The notes beneath the pieces were generated by a model. The model was not told the DNA's origin, made no database searches, and saw only the letters and a list, made by a program, of their open reading frames with translations. From assembly GCF_900142575.1 (NCBI RefSeq), contig NZ_FRBI01000002.1:434001-498000 (forward strand): a stretch of DNA of 64,000 bases. Reading direction: 5' to 3'. Source of the DNA: Actinacidiphila paucisporea. Its GTDB lineage: Bacteria > Actinomycetota > Actinomycetes > Streptomycetales > Streptomycetaceae. This document shows, one piece after another, positions 26,000 through 35,344 of the stretch; positions within the stretch are counted from its first letter, which is position 1, and every line of letters starts with the position of its first letter. Both the position numbers and the translations under genes were made by a program.

Positions 26000-26776
26000 A
26001 TGACGCCTTCCCGCCCCACCCTGGTGGCCGTCGCCCACGGCAGCCGCGACCCGCGCGCACTGCCCGCGGTCCGCGCGCTGCTCGACCGGGTGCGGGCGGC
26101 GCGCCCCGGCGTCGACGTCCGCCTCGGCCACGTCGAGCTGGACGAGCCCCTGCTCCCCGACACCCTGGCCGCGCTGCGCGGCGAAGCCGTCCTGGTCCCG
26201 CTGCTCCTCGGCCGCGGCCACCACGTCAAGCACGACCTGCCCGCGGCGCTGTCCGCGGCCCCCTGGCTGCGCGGCACGGTCGCCGCCCCGCTCGGGCCGC
26301 ACCCGCTGCTGGCGGAGGTGCTCCACGACCGGCTGCTGGCGGCGGGCTGGGCGGCGGCGCCCTCCCGCACGGGGTCCGGCCAGGTCCGGGCGGGGCAGGC
26401 CGTCGTGCTCGCCGCCGCCGGGTCGCGCGACCCGGAATCCGCCGTCGACACCGGCCGCACGGCCGCGCTGCTCGCCGCCCGGCTCGGGGTGCCCGTCGTG
26501 CCCGCGTACGCCTCCGCCGCCGCGCCCACCGTCCCCGACGCGCTCGACGCGCTCGCCGCCCGCGGCATCGACCGGCGGCGTATCGCCGTGGCGTCGTATT
26601 TCACCGCGCCCGGCCGGTTCGCCACCCAGACGTCACTGCCCGCGCCCTGGATCGCGGCGGCGCCGCTCGGGGCGCACGAGGCGATGGCCCGCCTCGTCCT
26701 GCACCGCTTCGACGAGGGCGTCCGCGCGCTGCGTGCGCCTGCCCTGCGGCACTGGCCGCTCGCCCGCGCGAGCTGA
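26000..26776 (+). CDS. Sirohydrochlorin chelatase, CbiX/SirB family
   Basis: 258 residues made of two CbiX-like halves. The first has VAVAHGSRDPRA with the metal-binding His and LLLGRGHHVKHDLP. The second has AAAGSRDPESAVDTGRTAALLAARLG and ends near VASYFTAPGRFA. It likely inserts Fe(II) into sirohydrochlorin to make siroheme, the cofactor NirB needs; cobalt insertion is the alternative. The start is odd: GGAGGT directly abuts ATG 26000, leaving one base of spacing. Confidence 0.82.
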   Translation: MTPSRPTLVAVAHGSRDPRALPAVRALLDRVRAARPGVDVRLGHVELDEPLLPDTLAALRGEAVLVPLLLGRGHHVKHDLPAALSAAPWLRGTVAAPLGPHPLLAEVLHDRLLAAGWAAAPSRTGSGQVRAGQAVVLAAAGSRDPESAVDTGRTAALLAARLGVPVVPAYASAAAPTVPDALDALAARGIDRRRIAVASYFTAPGRFATQTSLPAPWIAAAPLGAHEAMARLVLHRFDEGVRALRAPALRHWPLARAS

Positions 26777-26830
26777 AACGGCGGGGACCGCGGGCACCAC
26801 GCCGTCACCCGCGCCGGTTACCGTCGAGAT

Positions 26831-28126
26831 ATGGACACCGACGACCCGCGCCAGGGGCCCTACGAGCGCTACGGCCCCTACGCGGCGGCCGACACGGACC
26901 GCTACGTCCCCGAGCCGGACAAGCGGCCCGGGCGTACGGCCTTCCAGCGCGACCGGGCCAGGGTGCTGCACTCCGCGGCTCTGCGCCGCCTCGCGGGAAA
27001 GACGCAGGTCGTCGACCCGGGTGTCAGCGACGCCGCCGTGCCCGACACCAGCCCGCGCACCCGGCTCACGCACTCCCTCGAATGCGCGCAGGTCGGCCGC
27101 GAGCTGGGCGCCGCACTCGGCTGCGACCCCGACCTGGTCGAGACCGCGTGCCTCGCGCACGACCTCGGGCACCCGCCCTTCGGCCACAACGGCGAGGTCG
27201 TGCTGGCCGAATTCGCCGCGGACTGCGGTGGGTTCGAGGGCAACGCGCAGAGCCTGCGGCTGCTCACCCGTATCGAGCCCAAGCGGTTCGACGCCGCGGA
27301 CGTCAGCGTCGGGCTGAACCTCACCCGGGCCGCGCTCGACGCCGCCACCAAATACCCCTGGCCGCTGGGCGGCGACCCCGGCGCGCCCGGCAGCCCCAAA
27401 TTCGGGGTCTACGAGGACGACCTCCCCGTCTTCCGCTGGGCCCGGGAAGGCGCACCGGACGGCCGCAAATGCTTCGAGGCGCAGGTCATGGACTGGTCCG
27501 ACGACGTCGCCTACTCCGTGCACGACGTCGAGGACGGCCTCCAGGCCGGGCACATCGACCCCCGCGCACTGACCTCGGGTCCCGAGAGAGCCGAGGTCTT
27601 CGGGTGTGCCGCGGCCCGTTACGCCCCGCCCGGCGCCTCCCCGGACGAGCTGGCCGCCGCGCTCGACCGGCTCCTCGCCCAGCCGTGGTGGCCCACGCAC
27701 TACGACGGCTCCGCCCGCGACCAGGCCCGGCTCAAGGACGCGGCCTCCCAGCTCATCGGCCGCTTCTGCCTCGCCGCCGAGGGCGCCACGCGCGAGCGGT
27801 ACGGTACGGCTCGGCTCACGCGCTACCGGGCCGAGCTGGTCGTTCCGCGCGACCAGCGGCTGGAGTGCGCCGTGCTCAAGGCGGTCGCCGACCGCTACGT
27901 CATGCAGCGGGCCGCCCAGGAGCGGCGCCGGGCCGCCCAGCGGATCGTCATCTCCGAGCTGGCCGCCGCCCTCCTCGCCCGGGCGCCGCTGGGGCTCGAC
28001 CCCCAGTTCGCGGCGATCTTCGCCGCCGCGACGGATGACCGGGCGCGGCGGCGCGCCGTCGTCGACCAGATCGCGGCCCTCACGGACGCCGCCGCGACGG
28101 CGTTGCACGCACGCCTTGCGCGGTGA
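26831..28126 (+). CDS. dgt: dGTP triphosphohydrolase-like HD-domain protein
   Basis: 431 residues, bacterial dGTPase family. It has an N-terminal [26 protein letters not shown] and the HD metal ligands in [11 protein letters not shown] and [16 protein letters not shown] (residues about 78-122). Later come [17 protein letters not shown] and a helical C-terminus. It hydrolyses dNTPs to nucleoside and triphosphate. TACCGT ends six bases before ATG 26831, suggesting a leaderless message. In Streptomyces dgt commonly lies close upstream of dnaG, as here. Confidence 0.92.
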   Translation: MDTDDPRQGPYERYGPYAAADTDRYVPEPDKRPGRTAFQRDRARVLHSAALRRLAGKTQVVDPGVSDAAVPDTSPRTRLTHSLECAQVGRELGAALGCDPDLVETACLAHDLGHPPFGHNGEVVLAEFAADCGGFEGNAQSLRLLTRIEPKRFDAADVSVGLNLTRAALDAATKYPWPLGGDPGAPGSPKFGVYEDDLPVFRWAREGAPDGRKCFEAQVMDWSDDVAYSVHDVEDGLQAGHIDPRALTSGPERAEVFGCAAARYAPPGASPDELAAALDRLLAQPWWPTHYDGSARDQARLKDAASQLIGRFCLAAEGATRERYGTARLTRYRAELVVPRDQRLECAVLKAVADRYVMQRAAQERRRAAQRIVISELAAALLARAPLGLDPQFAAIFAAATDDRARRRAVVDQIAALTDAAATALHARLAR

Positions 28127-28180
28127 CCCGCGGTTTTCCCGCCCTGCCTTTCGCGGTTCGCTGCTTGTCCGCGGCGCCGT

Positions 28181-28240
28181 CGTGGCTTGTCGCGCAGTTC
28201 TCCCCCGGCGCTTCGCCTGGGGGTGCCCCCACGCGCCCCT
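28181..28240. repeat. Second copy of the CGTGGCTTGTCGCGCAGTTC intergenic repeat
   Basis: Bases 28181-28200 match 24418-24437 exactly. This copy is interrupted by a hairpin (CCCCCGGCG-CTT-CGCCTGGGGG region) before the terminal GCGCCCCTGAAA. It lies in the 259-bp gap after dgt, which has no gene. Confidence 0.6.
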
Positions 28241-28385
28241 GAAACGCTCGCCCTCCTGCCGGACGGCGAGCCCGACGTCTGCGCGCGCCGGGGGGACGCC
28301 GGAAGACATGGCGTGGCGCCCTTCCCGACGGCCCCGGCGTAAGGGACGCTCACGGGTAAGGAAAGACCGGCAGGGGAGGCGCACA

Positions 28386-29648
28386 GTGGTGGACGCACAC
28401 CAGACCTTCGTGATCGTCGGAGCGGGACTCACCGGGGCGAAGGCCGCGGAGACGTTGCGCTCCGAGGGTTTCACCGGCCGGGTGATACTGATCGGGGACG
28501 AGCGCGACCACCCGTACGAACGGCCACCTCTGTCCAAGGGGTATCTGACGGGCAGCGCGGAGCGGGACTCCGCCTTCGTGCACGCCCCCTCCTGGTACGC
28601 GGAGCACGACGTCGAACTGCACCTGGGGCAGCCCGTGGTGCACCTGGACAAGAAGACCCGCACGATCACCCTCGGCGACGGCTCGACGCTGATCTTCGAC
28701 AAGCTGCTGCTCGCGACCGGTTCTGAACCGCGGCGGCTGGACGTCCCGGGTACGGACCTGGCCGGGGTGCACCATCTGCGGCGGCTGGCGCACGCCGACC
28801 GGCTCAAGCACACGCTGGCCAGCCTGGGCCGGGAGAACGGCCACCTGGTGGTGGCGGGGGCGGGCTGGATCGGTCTGGAGGTGGCCGCCGCGGCCCGCGG
28901 CTACGGCGCCGAGGTGACCGTCGTGGAGTCCGCGCCGACGCCGCTGCACGCGGTGCTGGGGCCGGAGCTGGGCGCCGTCTTCACCGATCTGCACGCCGAG
29001 CACGGCGTCCGCTTCCACTTCGGCGCCCGGCTGACCGGCATCACCGGCCAGGACGGCATGGTCCTGGCCGCGACGACCGACGACGGCCAGGAGCACCCGG
29101 CGCACGACGTGCTCGCCGCGATCGGCGCGGCCCCGCGTACCGCGCTGGCCGAGGTCGCGGGGCTTGAGCTGGCGCCCGGCGAGGAGGGCGGCGGTATCGC
29201 GGTGGACGCGTCGCTGCGCACGTCGGATCCTGACATCTTCGCGGCGGGCGACGTCGCGAACGCCGAGCACCCGCTGCTGGGCCGCCGGCTGCGGGTCGAG
29301 CACTGGGCGAACGCGCTGAACGGCGGCCCTGCGGCGGCCCGCGCCATGCTCGGCCGCCCGGTCTCGTACGACCGGATCCCGTACTTCTTCACCGACCAGT
29401 ACGACCTGGGCATGGAGTATTCCGGTTACGCGGCCCCCGGCTCGTACGACCAGGTGGTGTGCCGCGGTGATGTCGGGAAGCGGCAGTTCATCGCCTTCTG
29501 GCTGCGCGAGGGGCGGGTGCTGGCGGGGATGAACGTCAACATCTGGGACGTGACCGAGCAGATCCAGCAGCTGATCCGCTCGGGCCGGCAGGTCGACCCC
29601 GACGCGTTGGCGGACCCGTCGGTCCCGCTAACCTCGTTCCTGGACTGA
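28386..29648 (+). CDS. Ferredoxin/rubredoxin-reductase-type FAD oxidoreductase
   Basis: 420 residues. The FAD-binding GAGLTGAKAAETLR is at residues 11-24, a second dinucleotide-binding motif GAGWIGLEVAAAARGYG lies at about 158-174, and the FAD motif TSDPDIFAAGDVA is at about 280. The C-terminal reductase domain (VEHWANALNGGPAAARAMLG, YFFTDQYDLGMEY) is that of ferredoxin reductases feeding P450 or ring-hydroxylating systems. It probably passes electrons from NAD(P)H to an iron-sulphur protein; no partner ferredoxin is adjacent. GGGGAGG precedes GTG 28386; GTG 28389 is also possible. GNAT follows 18 bases downstream. Confidence 0.9.
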   Translation: MVDAHQTFVIVGAGLTGAKAAETLRSEGFTGRVILIGDERDHPYERPPLSKGYLTGSAERDSAFVHAPSWYAEHDVELHLGQPVVHLDKKTRTITLGDGSTLIFDKLLLATGSEPRRLDVPGTDLAGVHHLRRLAHADRLKHTLASLGRENGHLVVAGAGWIGLEVAAAARGYGAEVTVVESAPTPLHAVLGPELGAVFTDLHAEHGVRFHFGARLTGITGQDGMVLAATTDDGQEHPAHDVLAAIGAAPRTALAEVAGLELAPGEEGGGIAVDASLRTSDPDIFAAGDVANAEHPLLGRRLRVEHWANALNGGPAAARAMLGRPVSYDRIPYFFTDQYDLGMEYSGYAAPGSYDQVVCRGDVGKRQFIAFWLREGRVLAGMNVNIWDVTEQIQQLIRSGRQVDPDALADPSVPLTSFLD

Positions 29649-29666
29649 CCAGGAAGGACACCCGCC

Positions 29667-30122
29667 ATGCCCGTTTCGCGCACCGCCGTCGTCGCCGTCG
29701 AGGAGATCTTCGCCCTGCGGTGGGCGGTGCTGCGGACCGGGCTGCCGCGGGAGACCGCGGTCTATCCCGAAGACGCGCGCCCCGACACCTTCCACATAGC
29801 CGCCTACGACGAGTCCGGCACCGTCCAGGGCTGCGCCACCTTCTTCCCCGACGGCCTGCCCGGCGAGGCGGCCCCCGCGTACCGCTTCCGCGGCATGGGC
29901 AGCGCGCCGGAGATACGCGGCCAGGGCTTCGGCGCCGCCGCGCTGGTCGCGGGCCTGCGCGAGTGCGCGGCGCGCGGCGCCGGGCTGGTGTGGTGCAACG
30001 GCCGGATCGCGGCAGCCGGCTTCTACGAGCGCCTGGGTTTCACCGCGGTCGGCGAGGAATTCGTCATCGAGCCGAGCGGCCCGCACTACGTCTTCGTCAC
30101 CAAGGACCTGGACCGCAGCTGA
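29667..30122 (+). CDS. GNAT-family N-acetyltransferase
   Basis: 151 residues. It has a GNAT core with the acetyl-CoA-binding motif RGMGSAPEIRGQGFGAAALVAGLRECA (residues about 73-98) and the C-terminal strand AAGFYERLGFTAVGEEFVIE. It transfers an acetyl group from acetyl-CoA; the substrate is unknown. AGGAAGGACA precedes ATG 29667. It is probably co-transcribed with the flavoprotein gene. A MITE-like inverted-repeat element begins two bases after its stop. Confidence 0.85.
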   Translation: MPVSRTAVVAVEEIFALRWAVLRTGLPRETAVYPEDARPDTFHIAAYDESGTVQGCATFFPDGLPGEAAPAYRFRGMGSAPEIRGQGFGAAALVAGLRECAARGAGLVWCNGRIAAAGFYERLGFTAVGEEFVIEPSGPHYVFVTKDLDRS

Positions 30123-30123
30123 C

Positions 30124-30319
30124 CTCGGGCCTGTCGTTCGGATCTCCGCGGCGTCGCGGCGCCCGGCACGCACGCCTGCCGCGTTGTCATCAGTCGACGA
30201 CTCCCCCTGGCCTGGCGGCCGGGAGGTGCCCCCACCGCGTCGCCTCCTTCCTCCGCCTTGCAGCCGCACGCACCGAGCACGGCTCCTTCCTCCACGGAGA
30301 TCCGAACGACAGGCCCGAG
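30124..30319. mobile_element. MITE-like element with perfect 25-bp terminal inverted repeats
   Basis: Bases 30124-30148 (starting CTCGGGCCTGTCGTTC) are the exact reverse complement of 30295-30319. They enclose 146 bp with no gene, a 196-bp unit between the GNAT stop and the dnaG promoter. Size, perfect termini and lack of coding capacity fit a miniature inverted-repeat transposable element. I found no certain target duplication: the flanks read CTGAC before it and CCGTCAG after it. A structured RNA hairpin is the alternative. Confidence 0.65.
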
Positions 30320-30346
30320 CCGTCAGAAGCTGTCCGAACCGAGCCG

Positions 30347-30352
30347 TAGACT
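30347..30352 (+). promoter_or_regulatory. TAGACT -10 element, leaderless start of dnaG
   Basis: TAGACT ends six bases before GTG 30359. No ribosome site is present, so the dnaG message is probably leaderless. The -35 region would fall 5-10 bases beyond the right end of the inverted-repeat element. Confidence 0.5.
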
Positions 30353-30358
30353 TCACGC

Positions 30359-32278
30359 GTGGCGGGCAGGATCAGGGACGACGACGTGAAGGCGGTACGG
30401 GACGCCGTTCCGATCGACGCCGTCGTCTCCGAATACCTCCAGCTCAAGAGCGCGGGCGGCGGCAACCTGAAGGGCCTGTGCCCCTTCCACGACGAGAAGT
30501 CCCCGTCTTTCCAGGTCAGCCCGTCCAAGGGCCTCTTCCACTGCTTCGGCTGCGGGGAGGGCGGCGACACGCTGGCCTTTGTGATGAAGCTCGACCACCT
30601 GTCCTTCACCGAGGCCGTCGAGCGGCTGGCCGGGCAGGCCGGGATCACCCTGCGGTACGAGGAGGGCGGGCATGTGCCCGGCCGCCAGCAGGGCGAGCGC
30701 ATCCGGCTGGTCGAGGCGCACCGGGCCGCGGCCGCCTTCTTCGTCGAGCAACTGGGCGGCGCGGAGGCCGAGATCGGCCGGAAGTTCCTGGCCGCCCGAG
30801 GTTTCGACCAGAGCGCCGCGGAGCATTTCGGGGTCGGTTACTCGCCCGCCGGATGGGACCACCTGGTGCGGTTCCTGCGCGGCAAGGGCTTCTCCGACAA
30901 GGAGATGATCACCGCCGGGCTCGCCCTGGAGAGCCGCCGCGGCGGGGCCATCGACCGATTCAGGGGCCGGCTGGTCTGGCCGATCAGGGACATCACCGGC
31001 GAGGTGATCGGCTTCGGCGCGCGCAAGCTGCGCGAGGACGACCAGGGGCCGAAGTACCTGAACACCTCGGAGACCCCGCTCTACCGCAAGTCCCAGGTGC
31101 TCTACGGCATCGACCTGGCCAAGAAGGAGATCGCCAGGACCGGCCGGGCGGTCGTGGTCGAGGGCTACACGGACGTGATGGCCTGCCACCTGGCCGGGGT
31201 CACCACCGCGATCGCCACCTGCGGCACGTCCTTCGGCGGCGACCACATCAAGATCCTGCGCCGGCTGCTGATGGACAACGCCGCCTCGGAGGTCGTCTTC
31301 ACCTTCGACGGCGACGAGGCCGGGCAGAAGGCGGCCCTGCGGGCGTTCGAGGACGACCAGAAGTTCGCCGCCGAGACGTCGATCGCGGTCACCCCCGGCG
31401 GCATGGACCCGTGCGAGCTGCGGCTCGCCGAGGGCGACGCGGCCGTGCAGCGGCTGATCGACGGGCGGACCCCGCTGTTCGCCTTCGCGCTGCGCTCGAT
31501 CGTGTCGCGCTACAACCTGGACACCGACGAGGGCCGGGTCGCGGCGGTCGACGCGGCCGTCCCGGTGGTCGCCGCGATCAAGAACCAGGCGCTGCGGGAC
31601 CGCTACGCGATCCGGCTGGTCGGCATGGCGGGCATCGGCACGCAGGCCGAGGAGGTCTCGATGATCCGCCGGGTACGGGCGATGGCGCGCGCCCGCGCGG
31701 CGGGCGGCGGCGGCACCTCCTCCCGCCCCGAGTACGCGCGGCGCCCCGAGCGCGGTCCGGCCGCAGGACCGCAGCAGAGCGTGCCGCGTGGGCCGCGCCT
31801 GGACCTGCGCAGCCCCGCCCACCGGGTGGAGCGGGAGCTGCTGAAGCTGGCCCTGCAGTATCCGGCGCTGGTCTCGCCGGCCTTCGACGCCTACGGCGAG
31901 GACGAGTTCACCGGACCGCCCTACGCGCAGGTGCGCCGGGTCATCGCCGAGGTAGGCGGGGTGGAGCAGGCCGACGCGGAGTTCCTGGTCCGGGTGCGGG
32001 AGGCCGCGCCCGACGACACCGTGCGGATGATGGTGACCGAGCTGGCGGTCGAGCCGGTGATGCACAAGGCCCCGGAGTTCTACGCCGGCGAGGTGCTGGT
32101 GCGGGTGCGGATGCTGGCGGTCGAACGCCGGGTCGCACAGGTGCACGCCACGCAGGCCCGCCTGGCCGCCCAGGGTGTCCCGCCCGACGCGCCCGAGGTC
32201 ACGGCGGCCCTCGGCGAGTTGTGGGCGCTCCAGCAGTACGGCCAGCGGCTGCGCGAGCAGGGCGCGGCGGCGCTGTAA
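30359..32278 (+). CDS. dnaG: DNA primase
   Basis: 639 residues, normal length. The N-terminal zinc finger is CPFHDEKSPSF plus HCFGCGEGG (about residues 41-66). The catalytic core follows (GFGARKL, YRKSQVLYGIDLAKKEI), then the Toprim domain with VVVEGYTDVMA (about 264) and FDGDEAGQKA (about 315). A linker leads to the C-terminal helicase-binding domain (RVERELLKLALQYPALV). It makes RNA primers for replication. The start is GTG 30359, apparently leaderless. Confidence 0.96.
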   Translation: MAGRIRDDDVKAVRDAVPIDAVVSEYLQLKSAGGGNLKGLCPFHDEKSPSFQVSPSKGLFHCFGCGEGGDTLAFVMKLDHLSFTEAVERLAGQAGITLRYEEGGHVPGRQQGERIRLVEAHRAAAAFFVEQLGGAEAEIGRKFLAARGFDQSAAEHFGVGYSPAGWDHLVRFLRGKGFSDKEMITAGLALESRRGGAIDRFRGRLVWPIRDITGEVIGFGARKLREDDQGPKYLNTSETPLYRKSQVLYGIDLAKKEIARTGRAVVVEGYTDVMACHLAGVTTAIATCGTSFGGDHIKILRRLLMDNAASEVVFTFDGDEAGQKAALRAFEDDQKFAAETSIAVTPGGMDPCELRLAEGDAAVQRLIDGRTPLFAFALRSIVSRYNLDTDEGRVAAVDAAVPVVAAIKNQALRDRYAIRLVGMAGIGTQAEEVSMIRRVRAMARARAAGGGGTSSRPEYARRPERGPAAGPQQSVPRGPRLDLRSPAHRVERELLKLALQYPALVSPAFDAYGEDEFTGPPYAQVRRVIAEVGGVEQADAEFLVRVREAAPDDTVRMMVTELAVEPVMHKAPEFYAGEVLVRVRMLAVERRVAQVHATQARLAAQGVPPDAPEVTAALGELWALQQYGQRLREQGAAAL

Positions 32279-32479
32279 CGGGGCCGCGGCGGGACCGTCG
32301 CGTGTGTCGGATCGAACGCGAAGCGTAACGGAAAACGAAAAACCGGCCGCACGACCCTCGTGGCATCGGCCCTGCGTGGGCCACACTGGGTGACGGCCCA
32401 GAGCCCCCCTCGGCTCCTCCCGAGCCTTCTCCGAGCCCTCTCAGAGCCCAATGTCGCGCTCACCGCGGAGGTCGCTTCC

Positions 32480-33652
32480 GTGCAGACGCCCACGCAAACG
32501 CAGGCGCAGATCCCGATACCCGTGGCCGTACCGACCGGTCGGCCGGTCCTGGCACCCGTCGCCGCCCTCGACGTGGAAGAAGACGTCCGGGTGCCCGAGC
32601 AGCGAGCCGAGTCCGAACCGCCGCTCGCCGGCGGATCTGAGGAGGCGGCGCCCTTCGAACCGGTGGCGGCGGCGGTCGACGCCGTGGTCGACATCGTCGT
32701 CGAACCCGCGCTGCGCCGCCGCCCGCGGGCCGACCCGGGCGGCCCGTCCGCCGATCTCTTCCGGCAGTACCTGCGCGAGATCGGCCGTATCCCGCTGCTC
32801 ACCGCAGCGCAGGAGGTGGAGCTGGCCCGGCAGGTCGAGGCGGGGCTGTTCGCGGAGGAGAAGCTGACCGCCTTCCCGGTCCTGGACTCGCAGCTCGCCG
32901 TGGACCTCGACTGCATCGTCGTCCAGGGCCGGATGGCCAAACGGCGGCTGATCGAGGCGAACCTGCGGCTGGTCGTGTCGGTGGCGAAACGTTACATCGG
33001 ACGCGGCCTGACGATGCTGGACCTGGTCCAGGAGGGCAACCTCGGGCTGATCAGGGCGGTCGAGAAGTTCGACTACGCCCGCGGCTACAAGTTCTCGACC
33101 TACGCCACCTGGTGGATCCGCCAGGCCATGTCCCGCGCGCTCGCCGACCAGGCCCGTACGATCCGCGTCCCGGTCCACGTCGTCGAGCTGATCAACCGCG
33201 TCGTCCGCGTCCAGCGCCGGCTGCTCCAGGAACGCGGCTGCGAGCCCACCTTCGAGGACGTCGCCGCCCAGCTCGACATCACCCCCGAACGGGTCGGCGA
33301 AGTCCTCCGGCTCGCCCAGGAACCGGTCTCGCTGCACGCGCCGGTCGGCGAGGAGGACGACGTCGCCCTCGGCGACCTCATCGAGGACGGCGACGCCGCC
33401 TGCCCGGTCGAGTCGGCCGCCTTCATGCTGCTGCGCGAGCACCTCGAAGCGGTCCTGTCGACCCTCGGCGAACGCGAACGCAAGGTCGTCCAACTCCGCT
33501 ACGGCCTCGCCGACGGCCGCCCGCGCACCCTGGAGGAGATCGGCCGCCTCTTCGGTGTCACCCGCGAACGCATCCGCCAGATCGAGTCCAAGACCCTCAG
33601 CAAGCTCCGCGACCACGCGTTCGCCGACCAGCTCCGCGGCTACCTGGAGTAG
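32480..33652 (+). CDS. hrdA: RNA polymerase sigma factor, RpoD-like group 2 (HrdA type)
   Basis: 390 residues from GTG 32480, chosen for the GGAGG site eight bases upstream; the frame is open to GTG 32360. Region 1.2 is [16 protein letters not shown], regions 2.1-2.4 run from [21 protein letters not shown] to [17 protein letters not shown], region 3 follows, and region 4.2 is [28 protein letters not shown]. It directs RNA polymerase to promoters much like those of HrdB. The acidic first 80 residues are shorter than in the essential HrdB, and the neighbourhood (dnaG upstream, ABC exporter pair downstream) is that of S. coelicolor hrdA as I recall it, so group 2 is favoured. Confidence 0.85.
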   Translation: MQTPTQTQAQIPIPVAVPTGRPVLAPVAALDVEEDVRVPEQRAESEPPLAGGSEEAAPFEPVAAAVDAVVDIVVEPALRRRPRADPGGPSADLFRQYLREIGRIPLLTAAQEVELARQVEAGLFAEEKLTAFPVLDSQLAVDLDCIVVQGRMAKRRLIEANLRLVVSVAKRYIGRGLTMLDLVQEGNLGLIRAVEKFDYARGYKFSTYATWWIRQAMSRALADQARTIRVPVHVVELINRVVRVQRRLLQERGCEPTFEDVAAQLDITPERVGEVLRLAQEPVSLHAPVGEEDDVALGDLIEDGDAACPVESAAFMLLREHLEAVLSTLGERERKVVQLRYGLADGRPRTLEEIGRLFGVTRERIRQIESKTLSKLRDHAFADQLRGYLE

Positions 33653-34623
33653 GGCACCTGGTCCGGGGCCTGGTCCGGGGCCTGGGCCTGGCCCTGCGCC
33701 GGGCCCTCACCGCGGTCCCGCGTCGCCGAGACCGACTGCCCCTGGTAGCCGCCCGCGCGGAGCGCGGCGGCGACCGCGTCCAGGACCGGGCGGGGCGGTA
33801 CGCCGAGCAGGTCGGCCAGGTCGGACGAGCGGGCCTCGGCGCGGCCCGCGATCACGTTGGAGAACAGCGACAGGGCGTGCGTGACCTGGTACGGCTCGAG
33901 GCCGCTGCCGTCCAGGCCCGCACGCGCCTCGGCCAGCGACGCCGCCCGGTAGGCGACCGGCCGCCCGAGCGATCCGGCGAGCACGGCGGCGATGTCCGCG
34001 CCGCCGATCGCGGTGGCGCCCTCCAGTTCGTAGACCCGGCCCGCGTGGCGGCTCGGGCGTCCGGCCGCCAGGTCGAGCTGCGACTCGGCGGCGACCCGCA
34101 CGGCCGCGTCGGCCAGGTCCTGCTTGACCACCACCGAGACCCGCCCCTTGCCGAAGGGCGCCGCGAAGACCCCGGAGGCCGCCGCCTCGGCGGCGCCCGC
34201 GACCGCCAGCCCGACCGGCACCTCGGTGTACAGGCCGTTGCGGAGGACCGTGGTGGTGAACGGCCCGCCCGAGAGCCGGTCCTCGGTCCAGCGGTGCGGG
34301 AGCGCGATCGTCATCGACTCCCCGGAGGACGCCAGGCTCGTGTAGACGACGTGGCGTACGCCCGCGGCCGCGGCCGCGTCGGCGACCGCGCCGTGCCGGG
34401 CGTAGACGACGTCGTCCTCGGCGTATCCGGCCGAGACGACCAGCAGCACGTCCACGCCGGCGAACGCCTCGGGCAGCGACGCCGGGTCGTCGAAGTCGAC
34501 ACGGCGGGCGCCGCGCCCGTCGCCGCCGCGGGTGCCGCCCACGGCGTCGAGGCCGTCCAGGCCGGCCAGCCCGCTCAGGATCAGGCCGCCGAGGCCGCCG
34601 GAGACACCGGTCACCAAAATCAT
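33640..34623 (-). CDS. NmrA-like NAD(P)-binding oxidoreductase
   Basis: 327 residues. The N-terminal Rossmann motif is [19 protein letters not shown], followed by [19 protein letters not shown] and [23 protein letters not shown], typical of atypical SDR/NmrA quinone-reductase-like proteins. GGGGAGC precedes ATG 34623. It is divergent from a HxlR regulator, a common sensor-enzyme pair for electrophile stress. The C-terminal tail ([21 protein letters not shown]) comes from a 12-bp tandem repeat near 33658-33690 and overlaps the hrdA 3' end by 13 bases, so it looks like a recent extension. Confidence 0.85.
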   Translation of the reverse strand: MILVTGVSGGLGGLILSGLAGLDGLDAVGGTRGGDGRGARRVDFDDPASLPEAFAGVDVLLVVSAGYAEDDVVYARHGAVADAAAAAGVRHVVYTSLASSGESMTIALPHRWTEDRLSGGPFTTTVLRNGLYTEVPVGLAVAGAAEAAASGVFAAPFGKGRVSVVVKQDLADAAVRVAAESQLDLAAGRPSRHAGRVYELEGATAIGGADIAAVLAGSLGRPVAYRAASLAEARAGLDGSGLEPYQVTHALSLFSNVIAGRAEARSSDLADLLGVPPRPVLDAVAAALRAGGYQGQSVSATRDRGEGPAQGQAQAPDQAPDQVPYSR

Positions 34624-34835
34624 CGCTGCTCCCCATGTGCACGTCGTTTCGTGATGGCGCTCCCGAGCCTGCGTCCCCCGCCCGCCCCGCGGAAGGAGGC
34701 ACTTTCGGGTCAGCCGCTCACACCGCGGTAAGCCCGCAGCTCAGCGCGTTCCGTTCGCGGCGGCCGGGCAGGAAGCAGGGCGCCCCGTGCGGTGTTGGGG
34801 AGTTGCAGGAACACCCGGCGCACGAAGGGGCACTG

Positions 34836-35252
34836 ATGGCCGGCACACGCACCCGTACGACTCCCGCCACCGAGGCGGCCGACCCGTACGCCCCCTGCGA
34901 GGACGACTGCGGTATCCGCGACGTCCTCGACCGGCTCGGCGACCGGTGGTCCGTCCTGCTCGTGGTCGAACTGGCCAAGGGCACCCGGCGCTTCCGCGAA
35001 CTGCAGCACGCCGTTCCCGGCATCTCCCAGCGGATGCTGAGCGTGACGGCGAAGCGGCTGGTCCGCGACGGCCTCGTGGAGCGGACCGTCTACCCGACGA
35101 TCCCGCCGCGGACCGACTACCGCCTCACCGCGACCGGCCGCAGCTTCGCCGGGGCCGTCGCCGCCCTGGCCGACTGGTCCCGCACCCACAAGGACGCCAT
35201 CGCCGCCTCCCGCGACGACTTCGACACCCGGCACCCCGACGAGGTCCGCTGA
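34836..35252 (+). CDS. HxlR-family transcriptional regulator
   Basis: 138 residues. The HxlR winged helix is clear: CGIRDVLDRLGDRWSVLLVVELAKGTRRFRELQHAVPGISQRMLSVTAKRLVRDGLVERTVYPTIPPRTDYRLT. The CEDDCG cysteines just before it could be redox sensors, as in related YodB/QorR proteins. AAGGGG precedes ATG 34836. It is divergent from the NmrA-like gene, which it probably represses until an electrophile or quinone is present. Confidence 0.88.
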   Translation: MAGTRTRTTPATEAADPYAPCEDDCGIRDVLDRLGDRWSVLLVVELAKGTRRFRELQHAVPGISQRMLSVTAKRLVRDGLVERTVYPTIPPRTDYRLTATGRSFAGAVAALADWSRTHKDAIAASRDDFDTRHPDEVR

Positions 35253-35344
35253 GCCGGCACCGACCGCGGCAACCCGGGCCCGTGCCCCCGCGTCCTGAAG
35301 AGCAGGCGCCCCCCACCCGGGGGCCGACCGAAGGGAACGCCGCC

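Noticed and set aside
32360..32479. Upstream start of the sigma factor at GTG 32360
   Set aside because: The extra 40 residues look like non-coding sequence and lack a ribosome site, while GTG 32480 has GGAGG at good spacing.
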